From Phyllobacterium zundukense (GTDB taxonomy: Bacteria; Pseudomonadota; Alphaproteobacteria; Rhizobiales; Rhizobiaceae), in assembly GCF_002764115.1 (NCBI RefSeq), contig NZ_CP017945.1, forward strand, positions 62,001 through 126,000: a stretch of 64,000 bases of DNA, read 5' to 3'. Each line of letters starts with the position of its first letter. Position 1 is the first letter of the stretch. The notes under the pieces are model-generated. The model worked only from the letters and a program-made list of their open reading frames with translations. It was not told the origin of the DNA and searched no databases. Both the position numbers and the translations under genes were made by a program. Of the stretch, positions 24,927-34,202 are shown one piece after another.

Positions 24927-26152
24927 TGGACCACCAGTTCCGCATGCAGGGCGCCCGCTGTCTTGATGCCTTGCAGGATGGCAATGATACCTTGCGGCTT
25001 CACGCCGATCTGGTTCAGGCCCTTGACGAGATTCTCGAGATCCGTTCCGCCGAGGAGGCCGATGTTCGACGTTTGCGTGGCCTCGATTGCCGTGTTCGGC
25101 TCGACCGCTGTGACGCCATCTGAAAAGGGCTCAGGCTGAACGATCGTCGGCGTTTCAGTCACGCGGACCGACAGGCTGCCATGACTGATCGCCACCCGCG
25201 AGATCCGCACCTTCTCGCCGATGACAACTGTCCCGGTGCGCTCATCGACAACGACCCGCGCCACTTCATCTGTCACCACCGGCAAGCCCTCGATTTCGGC
25301 AAGAAAGCGTGTCGCAGAAATGTTCTTTGGCTTGCGCAGCCGGATCGACTTGGAGTCGCGTTCCTTGGCCACCGGCTGGTTGTAGCGCCGCTTGGCAAAG
25401 GCATTGATCGTGTCGGTAATGCGCACTGCGGTGGTGAAATCGGGTTCCCGCAGCTCGACGACAAGTTCATCCTGACCAAAATTTCCGGTCACTTCCTTTT
25501 CAACGAGCGCTCCGTTCGGAATGCGGCCGCTTGTGGGAACACCCTGCGTCAGGGTGGAGGCATCGCCTGATGCGGTGAAGCCGGAGACGATCATATTGCC
25601 CTGCGCCACCGCGTAGGTCTGCCCATCCGCAGCCGCCAGCGGCGTCATGACCAGAGTTCCACCCGCCAATGATGTCGCATCACCCAGCGAGGAAACAGTG
25701 ATATCGATGCGGGAGCCGCGTCCGGCGAAGGGCGGCAGATTGGCGGTGACGATCACCGCCGCAACATTCTTCACACGAGAAGCGCCTGGCGGCGGACTGA
25801 TGCCAAGATTGTCCAGCATGGCGCGCAAGGACTGTTCGGTGAAGGGCGCGCTCCGCAGACTGTCGCCCGTCCCATTGAGACCAATGACAAGACCGTACCC
25901 AACCAGCTGGTTTTCACGGACGCCCTGTATGTTGGCGATGTCCTTCAGGCGTGCGATCGCTCCGCCTTCCCCCAAGGGCGACGCGGCACCACCCCACCGT
26001 CCGTCATCGGCCTCCCGCTCAGCCTTTCGCCAGGCAGCCTGCGCTTCAGCAGGCGTGCGAAAATCCTTGGCATTGGGAGACGATTCGGCTGCGTGGACGA
26101 CGGCCGTTCCCGCAAGAAACATCAGACAAAGGGCAGCGGCAAGACGCATCAT
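24923..26152 (-). CDS. flgI: P-ring protein FlgI, with an N-terminal insertion
   Basis: A 409-residue periplasmic P-ring subunit. The signal peptide is residues 1-22 (AAALCLMFLAGTAVVHA). The mature family sequence begins only at residue 67: ARLKDIANIQGVRENQLVGY, then GLVIGLNGTGDSLRSAPF. Between them is an unusual charged segment of about 40 residues (24-64, containing DFRTPAEAQAAWRKAEREAD and a Gly-rich end), which explains the length above the usual 370 or so. The C-terminus is normal (LNQIGVKPQGIIAILQGIKT). It overlaps flgA and motE by 4 bases each. Confidence 0.95.
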   Translation of the reverse strand: MMRLAAALCLMFLAGTAVVHAAESSPNAKDFRTPAEAQAAWRKAEREADDGRWGGAASPLGEGGAIARLKDIANIQGVRENQLVGYGLVIGLNGTGDSLRSAPFTEQSLRAMLDNLGISPPPGASRVKNVAAVIVTANLPPFAGRGSRIDITVSSLGDATSLAGGTLVMTPLAAADGQTYAVAQGNMIVSGFTASGDASTLTQGVPTSGRIPNGALVEKEVTGNFGQDELVVELREPDFTTAVRITDTINAFAKRRYNQPVAKERDSKSIRLRKPKNISATRFLAEIEGLPVVTDEVARVVVDERTGTVVIGEKVRISRVAISHGSLSVRVTETPTIVQPEPFSDGVTAVEPNTAIEATQTSNIGLLGGTDLENLVKGLNQIGVKPQGIIAILQGIKTAGALHAELVVQ

Positions 26153-26634
26153 TGCATCCCGACCTGGATGCTACCGTCGGCCAGGACTGTGCCTGATACA
26201 ATGATGCCGCTGTCGATATTTCGTACCTTGACGAAATCGCCGGAACGTCCAGGTTCCATCGGTATGCCCTTGGCGGTGATGACCAGCGCTCCCGTGTTGT
26301 ACACCAGCGCTACAGGCACACCGCGCTGGATCAGGTTAGGCTCGTTAACCGCCGTGACTAGAATCGGCTGTCCCGGCAAGAGCGTTCTGCGCGCGACCTT
26401 GCCGACGAGTTGTTCAGCGGACATGACGTATTGACCTGCCGCACTCGCCTTGATGGTGAAGAACTTTTCCTGAAGTCCCGCATTGCCAATGGTCTGGCCA
26501 GGATAAATAATCTGCGACGGAACGAGGAAAGCTATCCGGTCTGCATGGGCGGCAAATGCAAAGGGTAGCATGCATATGGCAAGCGCCAATATGCGGATGA
26601 TCGTCTTACCCCGGTATGTTGCCGCCATCATCAA
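26149..26634 (-). CDS. flgA: P-ring assembly chaperone FlgA
   Basis: A 161-residue periplasmic protein needed for P-ring formation. A signal peptide covers residues 1-31 (RILALAICMLPFAFAAHA). The SAF-like domain follows, with SQIIYPGQTIGNAGLQEKFF, RRTLLPGQPILVTAVNEPNL and IQRGVPVALVYNTGALVITA, ending DSGIIVSGTVLADGSIQVGM. It lies 4 bases after flgG and is coupled to flgI by an ATGA overlap. Confidence 0.93.
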   Translation of the reverse strand: MMMAATYRGKTIIRILALAICMLPFAFAAHADRIAFLVPSQIIYPGQTIGNAGLQEKFFTIKASAAGQYVMSAEQLVGKVARRTLLPGQPILVTAVNEPNLIQRGVPVALVYNTGALVITAKGIPMEPGRSGDFVKVRNIDSGIIVSGTVLADGSIQVGMQ

Positions 26635-26638
26635 ATCC

Positions 26639-27427
26639 TTAGCGCAGGTTCTTCGAAACGACGGCGGCCATTTCGTCGGCGGCCTGAATAACCTTGGAAT
26701 TCATTTCATAGGCCCGCTGGGCCGTGATCAGATCGGTTATTTCCTTGACCGGATCGACGTTGGAGCTCTCGAGATAACCTTGCTTCAAGGTCCCAAAACC
26801 GGGATCGCCGGGGACACCCACAACGGCATCGCCGGAGGCATCGGTCTGGCGGAAGAGATTGTCCCCGAGCGGTTCCAGGCCAGCCTCATTGGCAAAATTG
26901 GCAATTTGCAGCTGGCCAAGATTCAAGAGCTGGGTCTGATCCGACATTTTGGCAAAGACCTGGCCACTTTCAGTGATCTTGACTTCGATCGCGTCGGTTG
27001 GGACGACAATATTTGGCTCGACGAGGTTGCCGTCCAGCGTCACCAATTGCCCCGTGCCGTTAGTGTTGAACGCACCGGCGCGGCTGTAGAGAGTGTCTCC
27101 CGCCGCATTCTGGATCTGAAACCAGCCGCGGCCGACCAAGGCCACGTCGAACGGGTTGCCCGTCTGATTGAGCGCGCCCTGAATGTGCAGGTTGCGCACG
27201 GCTGCCGTCTGTACGCCAAGTCCGACCATCGCCCCTTCCGGAATGACACTCTGGTTCGCTGCGTTCGGCACGCCTGCGGTGCGCTCCGCCTGATACAGAA
27301 GATCCGAGAACTCGGCCTTGGCGCGCTTGTAACCGGTCGTGTTGATATTGGCGATGTTGTTGGCAATCACTTCCAGATTGAGCTGCTGGGCGTTCATGCC
27401 GGTGGCAGCGATGGTGAGCGCTTTCAT
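26639..27427 (-). CDS. flgG: Distal rod protein FlgG
   Basis: A 262-residue distal rod subunit. N-terminal axial motif: [20 protein letters not shown], then [20 protein letters not shown]. The FlgG-specific insert [20 protein letters not shown] follows. The C-terminal motif is [20 protein letters not shown], then [17 protein letters not shown]. Length is standard. It lies 9 bases after fliE. Confidence 0.96.
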   Translation of the reverse strand: MKALTIAATGMNAQQLNLEVIANNIANINTTGYKRAKAEFSDLLYQAERTAGVPNAANQSVIPEGAMVGLGVQTAAVRNLHIQGALNQTGNPFDVALVGRGWFQIQNAAGDTLYSRAGAFNTNGTGQLVTLDGNLVEPNIVVPTDAIEVKITESGQVFAKMSDQTQLLNLGQLQIANFANEAGLEPLGDNLFRQTDASGDAVVGVPGDPGFGTLKQGYLESSNVDPVKEITDLITAQRAYEMNSKVIQAADEMAAVVSKNLR

Positions 27428-27436
27428 TGAGATTCC

Positions 27437-27760
27437 TTAAATCGGCATGCGACTGATTTCGAGGTAGGCCTGAACGATCTTGTCACGGATGGCGATTGCC
27501 GTTTGCAGCGATTGCTCCGCATCCATGACCGCATTGACCACGTCGCGGGTCGGCACATCGCCCGTCATGCTCTTCATCGAAACCGCTTCGGCACTTTCAA
27601 GCTTGCCGCTGACCGATCCCGCCAGCTGCGACAGGACATTGTCAAAGGAGGGCTGACCGGTGGCAGCAGCCGGCGAGGCTGCAGCGGTACCCTGGTTTAC
27701 GGTCTCCGACAGCTTCGAAAGGGCGTTGCGGGTGGAAACACTGAGAAGTTGGTCTATCAT
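27437..27760 (-). CDS. fliE: MS-ring/rod junction protein FliE
   Basis: A 107-residue protein linking the MS ring to the proximal rod. The N-terminal part is Ser/Ala-rich, the C-terminal helices carry the family end: [20 protein letters not shown], then [14 protein letters not shown]. Its start codon shares one base with the flgC stop (TGATG-type), so translation is coupled. It sits in the usual flgB-flgC-fliE order. Confidence 0.95.
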   Translation of the reverse strand: MIDQLLSVSTRNALSKLSETVNQGTAAASPAAATGQPSFDNVLSQLAGSVSGKLESAEAVSMKSMTGDVPTRDVVNAVMDAEQSLQTAIAIRDKIVQAYLEISRMPI

Positions 27761-28179
27761 CAGGAATTCCTCAAAAGATCGACAGTCATCGCAATCAGTT
27801 CGCGTGCTTGCTTGACCACCTGGAGATTGGCTTCATAGGAGCGATTGGCTTCACGCATGTCCGCCATTTCGACGACCATGTTGACATTGGGATATTTCAC
27901 ATAGCCCCTGGCATCCGCTGCCGGATGGCTCGGGTCATACTGTTCGGTAAAGTCGGAGATATCCTTGCCAACTTCCGCAATCCGCACGGTTTCAACGCCG
28001 GTGCTGCGATCAAGCTCGGTAGCAAAGGACACGGTCTTGCGGCGGTAAGGATCGCTGCCCGCCGTCTTGCCGGTCGACTGGGCGTTGGCAAGGTTTTCCG
28101 ACACGATGCGCAAACGCGTCGATTGCGCAGAGAGACCGGAGGCTGCAACCTTGAGGGCGGCTTGTAGCGGATCGGACAT
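27760..28179 (-). CDS. flgC: Proximal rod protein FlgC
   Basis: A 139-residue rod subunit with both axial motifs: [20 protein letters not shown] followed by NLANAQSTG at the N-terminus, and [20 protein letters not shown] followed by [20 protein letters not shown] at the C-terminus. Length and order match other rhizobia. It lies 4 bases after flgB. Confidence 0.96.
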   Translation of the reverse strand: MSDPLQAALKVAASGLSAQSTRLRIVSENLANAQSTGKTAGSDPYRRKTVSFATELDRSTGVETVRIAEVGKDISDFTEQYDPSHPAADARGYVKYPNVNMVVEMADMREANRSYEANLQVVKQARELIAMTVDLLRNS

Positions 28180-28183
28180 GCCC

Positions 28184-28564
28184 TTAGCCCTTCACAGCTG
28201 ACAGCATCATGCGGTGAAACGCCTTCACGATGCTGGTGTTGAGCGCAAACTGGCGATTGATCTCGCCGGATTTCACCATTTCCGCTTCGAGGCTGACCGT
28301 GTTCTTCGAATGATTCTGTTCGGTCACGGCATCCTTGCGCAGAGCAGTTGCCGCAATGCCGGAGGCGTCGATTTCGAGATGTTTCGGATTGGTTGCTGCC
28401 ATGGTCAGCTGTGTCTGTTCCAGCACGTCCTTGAACGGCTCGACGTCGCGTGCCTTGAAAGCCGGCGTATTGGCGTTGGCCACATTTCCCGAGACTGCTG
28501 CCTGTCTCACCGAAAGCCACTCAGCCTGACGCGACGCCAGATCGAACAGATGGATTCCCTGCAT
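28184..28564 (-). CDS. flgB: Proximal rod protein FlgB
   Basis: A 126-residue rod subunit, first gene of a ten-gene operon ending with fliP. Axial motif: [20 protein letters not shown], then [19 protein letters not shown]; the end is [20 protein letters not shown] followed by [11 protein letters not shown] weaker copy of the flagellar promoter element lies 38-65 bases upstream. Confidence 0.95.
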   Translation of the reverse strand: MQGIHLFDLASRQAEWLSVRQAAVSGNVANANTPAFKARDVEPFKDVLEQTQLTMAATNPKHLEIDASGIAATALRKDAVTEQNHSKNTVSLEAEMVKSGEINRQFALNTSIVKAFHRMMLSAVKG

Positions 28565-28601
28565 GTCTTTCCTCGCACGTCTGACCCGATTAATCTGGCC
28601 T

Positions 28602-28629
28602 TAACCTATGCCGTCAAACTTGCGTGAGA
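28602..28629 (-). promoter_or_regulatory. Candidate flagellar class II promoter element, flgB copy
   Basis: On the coding strand this reads TCTCACGCAAGTTTGACGG, then CATAGGTT. It keeps the CGCAAG core and an ATAGGTT that aligns with CTATGGTT of the fliF copy, with one base less between them. It is the most divergent of the minus-strand copies. The core is about 59 bases before the flgB ATG. Confidence 0.4.
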
Positions 28630-28692
28630 CTTGCGGCGTGATCAGCTTCCGAACTTATGTCCAGAACGAGAGTCATTTGCCCGCCGGCAAAA

Positions 28693-29265
28693 TCAGTTCG
28701 TGCGGTTGATCACATCCCCGTCTGACGTCTTGATCTGCCAGCTGCCTTGATCATTGCCGCGCTCAATCGCAACAAGCTTGCTGCCATCCGGCAGTGTCGA
28801 GCCTTTTTCGACAAACCAGTAGCCGGTTTCGTCTTCGATCATGACCAGCCCGCCGACGATTTCGCGCACCAGGAACACCGGCTTTCCCGGGAATGGCTGT
28901 TTGCTGGCTTCTTCGATGCGCGCCAGCCTGTCTGCTGTCTGCTCTGAAGTTGTTGCCGTGGTCATCAGATCAAGATCTTCACCTCGCCTCTGATGCAGGG
29001 ACGAGCCCTGGTTGCCGTGAGTCGCGCGTACGACTTTCTGGTTCGTCCGATCGAGCGGGTCACGCACCTCCTTGCCCGATGCCGGCGGCCTTGGCCGTGC
29101 TTCGAGAATGTCGTAGTACATGACAAATGGCAGAACAGCGCAGATGGTCGCGAGAAAGAGGCCCGCTCCCTTCAGATAGCCATCGAAGCGCTTGTCGCGC
29201 GGTCGGGATACAACTGCGGCCACTGCAACGGAAGATTTACCCGGCGCGGGTTGCTTTTTGGTCAC
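28693..29265 (-). CDS. Conserved flagellar-locus membrane protein of unknown function
   Basis: A 190-residue protein with a basic N-terminus, one membrane helix (residues about 33-50: GLFLATICAVLPFVMYYDI) and a periplasmic part. The last 65 residues (PVFLVREIVGGLVMIEDETG, then YWFVEKGSTLPDGSKLVAIE) look like a small beta-barrel domain. I recognise no named family. Proteins with this layout occur after fliI in rhizobial flagellar operons. Its start overlaps the fliI stop by 4 bases. Confidence 0.65.
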   Translation of the reverse strand: MTKKQPAPGKSSVAVAAVVSRPRDKRFDGYLKGAGLFLATICAVLPFVMYYDILEARPRPPASGKEVRDPLDRTNQKVVRATHGNQGSSLHQRRGEDLDLMTTATTSEQTADRLARIEEASKQPFPGKPVFLVREIVGGLVMIEDETGYWFVEKGSTLPDGSKLVAIERGNDQGSWQIKTSDGDVINRTN

Positions 29266-30638
29266 GATGGCTCCTTTGGTCTGAGCGCCGCGGCAAGATC
29301 GCTATACGGATCCTGGGCGAGCGGCGAAGCAGGCGTCTGTTGCATGGCGTCATAGATGAGCGGGACAAGGTTGACTGCCTGATCGATGAGGGGATCGCTC
29401 CCGGCCTGGTAAGCGCCGATCATCCGCAAGTCCCGGGTTTCCTCGAAACGCGCGACCAGACCACGCAAACTTGTCACGAGCTTGGCCTGTTCCGACGTCC
29501 AGTTGTGCTGGGCAAGACGCGAGATCGAGCCCAGAATATCGACGGCGGGGAACCGGCCTTGCGCAGCAATGCCGCGCTCGAGCACGATATGGCCATCCAG
29601 GGTACCGCGGATGGCATCCGACACGGGATCATTGTGATCGTCGCCGTCAACGAGAACGGCATAGATACCGGTGATCGTACCGCCACCCGCGAGGCCGGGC
29701 CCTGCTCGCTCCAGCAGCCGAGGAAGCTGGCTGAAGACACTCGGTGGATAGCCGCGTGAAACGGGCGGCTCTCCTGCGGCAATGGCGATTTCGCGCGCGG
29801 CGTGCGCAAAGCGAGTAATTGAATCAACAATCAGCAGGACGTTGTCGCCGCGATCGCGAAAATACTCGGCAATGGCGGTTGCGGAATTGGGTGCAAGCCG
29901 GCGCATCATCGGACTTTCGTCGCCGGTGGCAATGACAGCAATCGTCTTGTCGAGTTTGCCCGCCATGGTGTCTTCAAGCATGTCCCGCACTTCTCGCCCG
30001 CGCTCACCGGTCAGCGCTAGCACCACGGTGTCGAAATCAGTGGCTTTGGTCATCATGGCGAGGAGCGTTGACTTGCCGACACCCGACCCGGCGAAGACGC
30101 CCATACGCTGGCCAAAACACATTGGCACGAACACATCGACTACATTGACGCCAGTGCGTAGTCCTGTCTCCACCCGGCTTCGATCCATGGCAGACGGTGC
30201 AGGGCAATCGACCGGCTTCGGGTCGGTTCCCGCCGACAGGAGCCCCTTGCCGTCGAGTGGCGCGCCAAGCGCATTGATCACCCTGCCCTTCCAGTCAGGT
30301 GCAGGGGCAATCCGAAATGGCCCGTCGGGAAAGACAGGTGTTCCAAGGGGCGGCATGATGCGGTCATCAAACGGCTTGACCAGTACCCTTGCCTGTTCGA
30401 GCCTGACGACCTCGGCCGGGTGGAGCCGATTATCGCAGCGGATCATCACCATATCGCCGAGCTGTACCCTGTCCGAAATCCCGCGAACACCCATTGCCGA
30501 GCGCGAAACTTCATTGACATAGCCGCCCACCACGACCGGCGCACGTTCCTGGCCGATCTGCGAGACCAGTCTTGCCAGCGCCTCAAGACTGCCTGTCCTG
30601 CTGCTCATCGTCTGCAAAGCCGTTTCAAGAGCCTGCAT
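29262..30638 (-). CDS. fliI: Flagellar export ATPase FliI
   Basis: A 458-residue F1-beta-like hexameric ATPase that energises export of flagellar proteins. Walker A is GVFAGSGVGKSTLL (residues about 172-185); Walker B lies in DRGDNVLLIVDSITRFAHAA; the ATPase alpha/beta signature is PPSVFSQLPRLLERAGPG. The N-terminal beta-barrel and C-terminal helical domain are complete. ATG 30638 gives a normal length; the next ATG, 30608 (MSSRTGSLEAL), is also possible because neither has a strong ribosome site. Confidence 0.95.
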   Translation of the reverse strand: MQALETALQTMSSRTGSLEALARLVSQIGQERAPVVVGGYVNEVSRSAMGVRGISDRVQLGDMVMIRCDNRLHPAEVVRLEQARVLVKPFDDRIMPPLGTPVFPDGPFRIAPAPDWKGRVINALGAPLDGKGLLSAGTDPKPVDCPAPSAMDRSRVETGLRTGVNVVDVFVPMCFGQRMGVFAGSGVGKSTLLAMMTKATDFDTVVLALTGERGREVRDMLEDTMAGKLDKTIAVIATGDESPMMRRLAPNSATAIAEYFRDRGDNVLLIVDSITRFAHAAREIAIAAGEPPVSRGYPPSVFSQLPRLLERAGPGLAGGGTITGIYAVLVDGDDHNDPVSDAIRGTLDGHIVLERGIAAQGRFPAVDILGSISRLAQHNWTSEQAKLVTSLRGLVARFEETRDLRMIGAYQAGSDPLIDQAVNLVPLIYDAMQQTPASPLAQDPYSDLAAALRPKEPS

Positions 30639-30684
30639 GATCAACCGGCATGCTCGTGGATGGAAATTGCGAGTGATTGATCCG

Positions 30685-31407
30685 TCACGTCTTCGATCCG
30701 AGTGTCTTGATCGCTTCAGTGTAGGCATTCTCATTACCGCGAAGCAGTGCATCAACACGTTCGAAGGCGCGCGTCACGCTCATCAGGCGCGTCATCTCAC
30801 TGATGGCGTCAACATTCGAGCCTTCGATTGAACCCTGGATGACTCCTGCATTCGGATTATCCAGGGCCGGCTGCGCAGCGACACTTGGAATTACTGCAGA
30901 ATTGTCGAAATAGGTGAGCTTGGCATTGGGACTGATGGTGAAAAGCCCGATTGCGCCCAATTGCCGGCCGTTCTGATAAACAGCGCCATCCGATGAAATT
31001 TCCGGTGGTCCGCCATTCGGATCGATCGTCAGCGGCTGCCCCCCCGCATCCAGAATGGGATATCCCTTGACCGACAGCAATTCGCCGGTCGTCGACATCT
31101 GCATGCGCCCGTCGCGTGTATAGACCTGACCGGCGGGCGACCGAAGCGCGAACCACACGTCGCCCTTGGCGGCGACATCCAGCGGATTGCCGGTCTGGGT
31201 GATCGGTCCTGCCTCGGTCTTGATATAGCTTTGCCCCGCCGAGACAAAGCTCGAATCTTCCGCAGCCTTCGACACCATGGTCTCGAATTTCATTCCCGTG
31301 GCGCGAAAGCCCGGAGTCGACATATTGGCCACATTCTGAGCCAAGACATCGAGGCGTCGCTCCAGCGAGATTTGCGAGGAGAGTCCTACATAAATCGAAT
31401 TTTCCAT
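30685..31407 (-). CDS. flgF: Proximal rod protein FlgF
   Basis: A 240-residue rod subunit. N-terminal motif: SIYVGLSSQISLERRLDVLA, then QNVANMSTPGFRATGMKFE; C-terminal motif: IQGSIEGSNVDAISEMTRLM, then SVTRAFERVDALLRGNENAY. This is the rhizobial form of FlgF. Its start shares one base with the stop of the DUF1217 gene, and fliI follows after 46 bases. Confidence 0.94.
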   Translation of the reverse strand: MENSIYVGLSSQISLERRLDVLAQNVANMSTPGFRATGMKFETMVSKAAEDSSFVSAGQSYIKTEAGPITQTGNPLDVAAKGDVWFALRSPAGQVYTRDGRMQMSTTGELLSVKGYPILDAGGQPLTIDPNGGPPEISSDGAVYQNGRQLGAIGLFTISPNAKLTYFDNSAVIPSVAAQPALDNPNAGVIQGSIEGSNVDAISEMTRLMSVTRAFERVDALLRGNENAYTEAIKTLGSKT

Positions 31408-32189
31408 CAGCGTCCGCCCAACTTGAAGGATTGCAAGGTTGTTAGAATGCTGTCCGCGATGCCGATCGTCGTCGATCCGCCGATCAACATCGAAGGGATG
31501 CTGGTTGCCGTTGAAGGGTTTTTCAGCTCGTACATGGCAGTGAAGCGGGTCATCAGCTTGTCAAGCTTCTTCGGGTCTTTCAGATCGGCGAGATTAAGCT
31601 TTTCCTCGACCATCTTCGCCTGCCGGTCGATGTCCATATTGGATGTCGCCGCCGGGATGGAGAACGTTGTCTGAAACACTTCCAGCAGCGCCTTGTCGCC
31701 AAGAATTTGATAAGCGCTGGTTATTGTTGGTGCCTTGCGCGCGAAATAAAGGGCGAGCCGAACCCCGTCGTTCTGCTGTCCGGTCTCAACCTCCAGCGTT
31801 TGACGGACATATTTGTCGACGACTGGCTGGAGCACGCCCGGCTGGCTGGTCGCCTTGTCACCCAGTTTGGCGAAATCGAAGGCGGCGGCAAATTCCTTGT
31901 AACGCGTATCGGTCAATTTGTTGGCAAAGCTGTTCTTATCCGTAACACCTTCCGTCAGCACCTTGCGAATGAAGGCCTTGGCATAGGCCATATTATCAAG
32001 GCCAAAGGCTTTCAGGGCATAGTTGTAAAGTTTGGTGTCCTTCATGAAGTCATCGATTGTCTTCACATTGCCGATGTTCTTCAGGTAATAGTCGCTGTCG
32101 CGCTGCACCACCGGCTCCTTGGCGACGCGGGCGAGTGAGCGCGGCAAATCCGCAGCAATCAAGCGGTAGCTCGTCATTGTATTGATCAT
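31407..32189 (-). CDS. DUF1217 flagellar-locus protein
   Basis: A 260-residue, mainly helical protein of the DUF1217 family, restricted to alphaproteobacterial flagellar loci. Typical words are [40 protein letters not shown] and [20 protein letters not shown], repeated once further on in [20 protein letters not shown]. Its molecular role is unknown to me; the context suggests an axial-structure or assembly function. ATG 32189 is chosen because the conserved sequence begins there. It heads the flgF-fliI operon and has a flagellar promoter element just upstream. Confidence 0.85.
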   Translation of the reverse strand: MINTMTSYRLIAADLPRSLARVAKEPVVQRDSDYYLKNIGNVKTIDDFMKDTKLYNYALKAFGLDNMAYAKAFIRKVLTEGVTDKNSFANKLTDTRYKEFAAAFDFAKLGDKATSQPGVLQPVVDKYVRQTLEVETGQQNDGVRLALYFARKAPTITSAYQILGDKALLEVFQTTFSIPAATSNMDIDRQAKMVEEKLNLADLKDPKKLDKLMTRFTAMYELKNPSTATSIPSMLIGGSTTIGIADSILTTLQSFKLGGR

Positions 32190-32213
32190 GATGCGCCTTT
32201 CCCGAAGCGTTTG

Positions 32214-32245
32214 TCCCATCTGTGTCAAATCAAGCTTGCCTGAAG
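32214..32245 (-). promoter_or_regulatory. Candidate flagellar class II promoter element, DUF1217-flgF copy
   Basis: On the coding strand this reads CTTCAGGCAAGCTTG, then ATTTGACACAGATGGG. The CTTC-x2-GCAAGCTT core matches the fliF and flhA copies; the downstream half is more divergent. The core is about 50 bases before the start codon. It overlaps a 10-base inverted repeat (32241-32275). Confidence 0.45.
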
Positions 32246-32275
32246 CTGTCGATCATGAATTGAGTGACAGCTTCA
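32241..32275. repeat. 10-base-pair inverted repeat between divergent flagellar operons
   Basis: TGAAGCTGTC (32241-32250) and its exact reverse complement GACAGCTTCA (32266-32275) are separated by 15 bases. The repeat lies in the 196-base gap between the DUF1217-flgF-fliI operon and the motA operon, assuming the TTG start of motA. One arm overlaps the promoter element of the former. It could bind a dimeric regulator serving both directions. Confidence 0.5.
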
Positions 32276-32316
32276 AGCGGCACGACCCTCCTGGCTTGGG
32301 CCTCCAGTTTGGCGCG

Positions 32317-32349
32317 CTTTCTGCAAGGTTCACACAAGCCGACGCTGCT
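32317..32349 (+). promoter_or_regulatory. Candidate flagellar class II promoter element, motA copy
   Basis: CTTTCTGCAAGGTTC at 32317-32331 matches the CTTCnnGCAAGcTTC core on the plus strand, ahead of motA. The CTATGGTT-like second half is not evident at the expected distance, so this is the weakest of the six copies. The core is 63 bases before the preferred TTG start of motA, or 36 before ATG 32359. Confidence 0.35.
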
Positions 32350-32385
32350 AGCCCTGCAATGCTGGCAAATGTGCAGGAGAGCGTC

Positions 32386-33258
32386 TTGGGTATTCTTGTT
32401 GGACTGGTTGTGACGATGGGATGTCTGCTTGGCGGTTTTATCGCCATGGGCGGCCACGTCTCGGTTCTCATGCAGCCATGGGAATTCGTCATTATTGGCG
32501 GTTCGGCGCTCGGCACATTCCTGGTGGCCAATCCGTTTTCTGCCGTCAAAGATACCGGCCGCGCCTGCATGGAAGCCTTCACCAACAAGATCCCCAAGCA
32601 GCGGGACTATCTTGACGTCCTCGGCGTCCTCTACGCCCTGATGCGCGAATTGCGCGCCAAATCGCGCAACGAGGTTGAGGTCCACATCGACAATCCGACC
32701 GAGTCGGCGATTTTCCAGACTTTTCCGAGCGTGCTGAAAAATCACGACCTGACACATTTCATCTGCGACTATTGCCGGCTCATCATCATCGGCAATGCGC
32801 GCTCACATGAGATCGAGGCATTGATGGATGAGGAAATCCACACCATCTCCCGCGACAAGCTGAAGCCCTATCATGCGATGGTCAGCGTTTCCGAAGGCCT
32901 GCCGGCGCTCGGTATTGTCGCGGCGGTCCTTGGGGTCATCAAGGCAATGGGTGCTCTCAATGAATCGCCGGAGATTCTCGGACACCTGATCGGTGCGGCA
33001 CTCGTCGGAACCTTTGCAGGTATTTTCCTCTCCTACGGCGTCGTCGGCCCGATCGCCACCAAGATCAAGACGACCCGCGAAAAGCAGAACCGCCTCTACA
33101 TGGTCGTCAAGCAGACATTGCTTGCCTACATGAATGGCGCCCTGCCCCAGATCGCGCTCGAATATGGCCGCAAGACCATTTCCGCCTATGACCGTCCATC
33201 GATTGATGTGGTCGAGCAGGAAACACTCACGACCGTTCCGATACAACAGGCGGCTTAG
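32386..33258 (+). CDS. motA: Flagellar stator protein MotA
   Basis: A 290-residue proton-channel subunit with four membrane helices: [20 protein letters not shown], then [20 protein letters not shown], then near the end [20 protein letters not shown] and [23 protein letters not shown] 32386 is preferred because CAGGAG lies 6 bases upstream and the protein then begins MGILVGL, the canonical MotA start, with the usual rhizobial length of about 290. ATG 32359 (299 residues) is an alternative without a ribosome site. It heads motA-fliM-unknown-fliN-fliG-flhB, while its partner motB is in the fliF operon. Confidence 0.95.
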   Translation: MGILVGLVVTMGCLLGGFIAMGGHVSVLMQPWEFVIIGGSALGTFLVANPFSAVKDTGRACMEAFTNKIPKQRDYLDVLGVLYALMRELRAKSRNEVEVHIDNPTESAIFQTFPSVLKNHDLTHFICDYCRLIIIGNARSHEIEALMDEEIHTISRDKLKPYHAMVSVSEGLPALGIVAAVLGVIKAMGALNESPEILGHLIGAALVGTFAGIFLSYGVVGPIATKIKTTREKQNRLYMVVKQTLLAYMNGALPQIALEYGRKTISAYDRPSIDVVEQETLTTVPIQQAA

Positions 33259-33263
33259 AACCC

Positions 33264-34202
33264 ATGGACGTCGAGACTGAACAGAAACGACCCGATGTAC
33301 TCGCTGAAAGCATCCTGCGTGCTGCAGGCATGTCGGTCGACGATCTCAAATCGCTGGAAGCAGTCTTCCGCGATCTCGCGGCGTCATTCGGTGCGAAAGT
33401 CGCGGCGCAGACCGACGTTGCAGTTGGTGCGGAATTCGTCCGCATTGAATCGCTGGAGAAAGACGAGATTGCCGACACGCTGCATCGGTCCGGTCTTGTC
33501 GGCATGGTTCCGGTTGCCAAATGGGGATCCCGGCTGCTTCTCATTGCGGATCGCAGCTTTGTCGATTGCGGCATCGAAGCGCTTTTCGGTTCGGGCGCCA
33601 GTCACGAGACCGGCGCCGCGAGCAGGCCGCTGACAACCGTCGATCTCGGAATTGCCCGGCAGATCTTTGCCGATGTGACAGCCTCGCTCGACCACATGTT
33701 CGCCGGCGGGAACGAGCCGTTGTTTCAGATTGGCGATCTCGTCGAAGCCGCGCATCTCGCGCCCAACACAATCACTGAAACACGCATGATTTGCTGCGCG
33801 ATCACGCTGAAAGCTGCTGGCCGTTCAGGTCAGATCCTGATCCTGCTGCCGCGCTCGAGTTTCCGACCAATGCAGGATGCCATTGCGCGATTGCTTCGTC
33901 AGCCGGCACATCATTCCGATCCGGCTTGGGCAAAGAAACTTCGTCTGGAAGTCAGCCGCGCTCACATCGATATCGAAGCCTATCTGCAACAGGGATCGAT
34001 GACGCTGGAGCAGATCGCGCTGCTCAAGCCGGGCCAGGTGCTGCATTTGCCAAAGGATGCAATCGATCAGGTTCGCCTGCGCAGCGGCAAACAATCGCTT
34101 TACAAATGTCGTCTTGGCAAGGCCGGCAGTGCTTTTACCGTGCGGATCACCGATCCTATCAACGAAGAAGAGGACTTGCTCGATGAGCTTGCTGCTGGTT
34201 AA
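33264..34202 (+). CDS. fliM: Flagellar motor switch protein FliM
   Basis: A 312-residue C-ring protein of the divergent rhizobial type. The FliM middle domain spans about 40-225 (VGMVPVAKWGSRLLLIADRS, then VDLGIARQIFADVTASLDHM) and the C-terminal FliN-like domain about 230-310 (EAYLQQGSMTLEQIALLKPG). The N-terminal EIDALLN-type CheY-binding motif of enteric FliM is not visible. It lies 5 bases after motA and its last 20 bases overlap the next gene. Confidence 0.88.
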   Translation: MDVETEQKRPDVLAESILRAAGMSVDDLKSLEAVFRDLAASFGAKVAAQTDVAVGAEFVRIESLEKDEIADTLHRSGLVGMVPVAKWGSRLLLIADRSFVDCGIEALFGSGASHETGAASRPLTTVDLGIARQIFADVTASLDHMFAGGNEPLFQIGDLVEAAHLAPNTITETRMICCAITLKAAGRSGQILILLPRSSFRPMQDAIARLLRQPAHHSDPAWAKKLRLEVSRAHIDIEAYLQQGSMTLEQIALLKPGQVLHLPKDAIDQVRLRSGKQSLYKCRLGKAGSAFTVRITDPINEEEDLLDELAAG

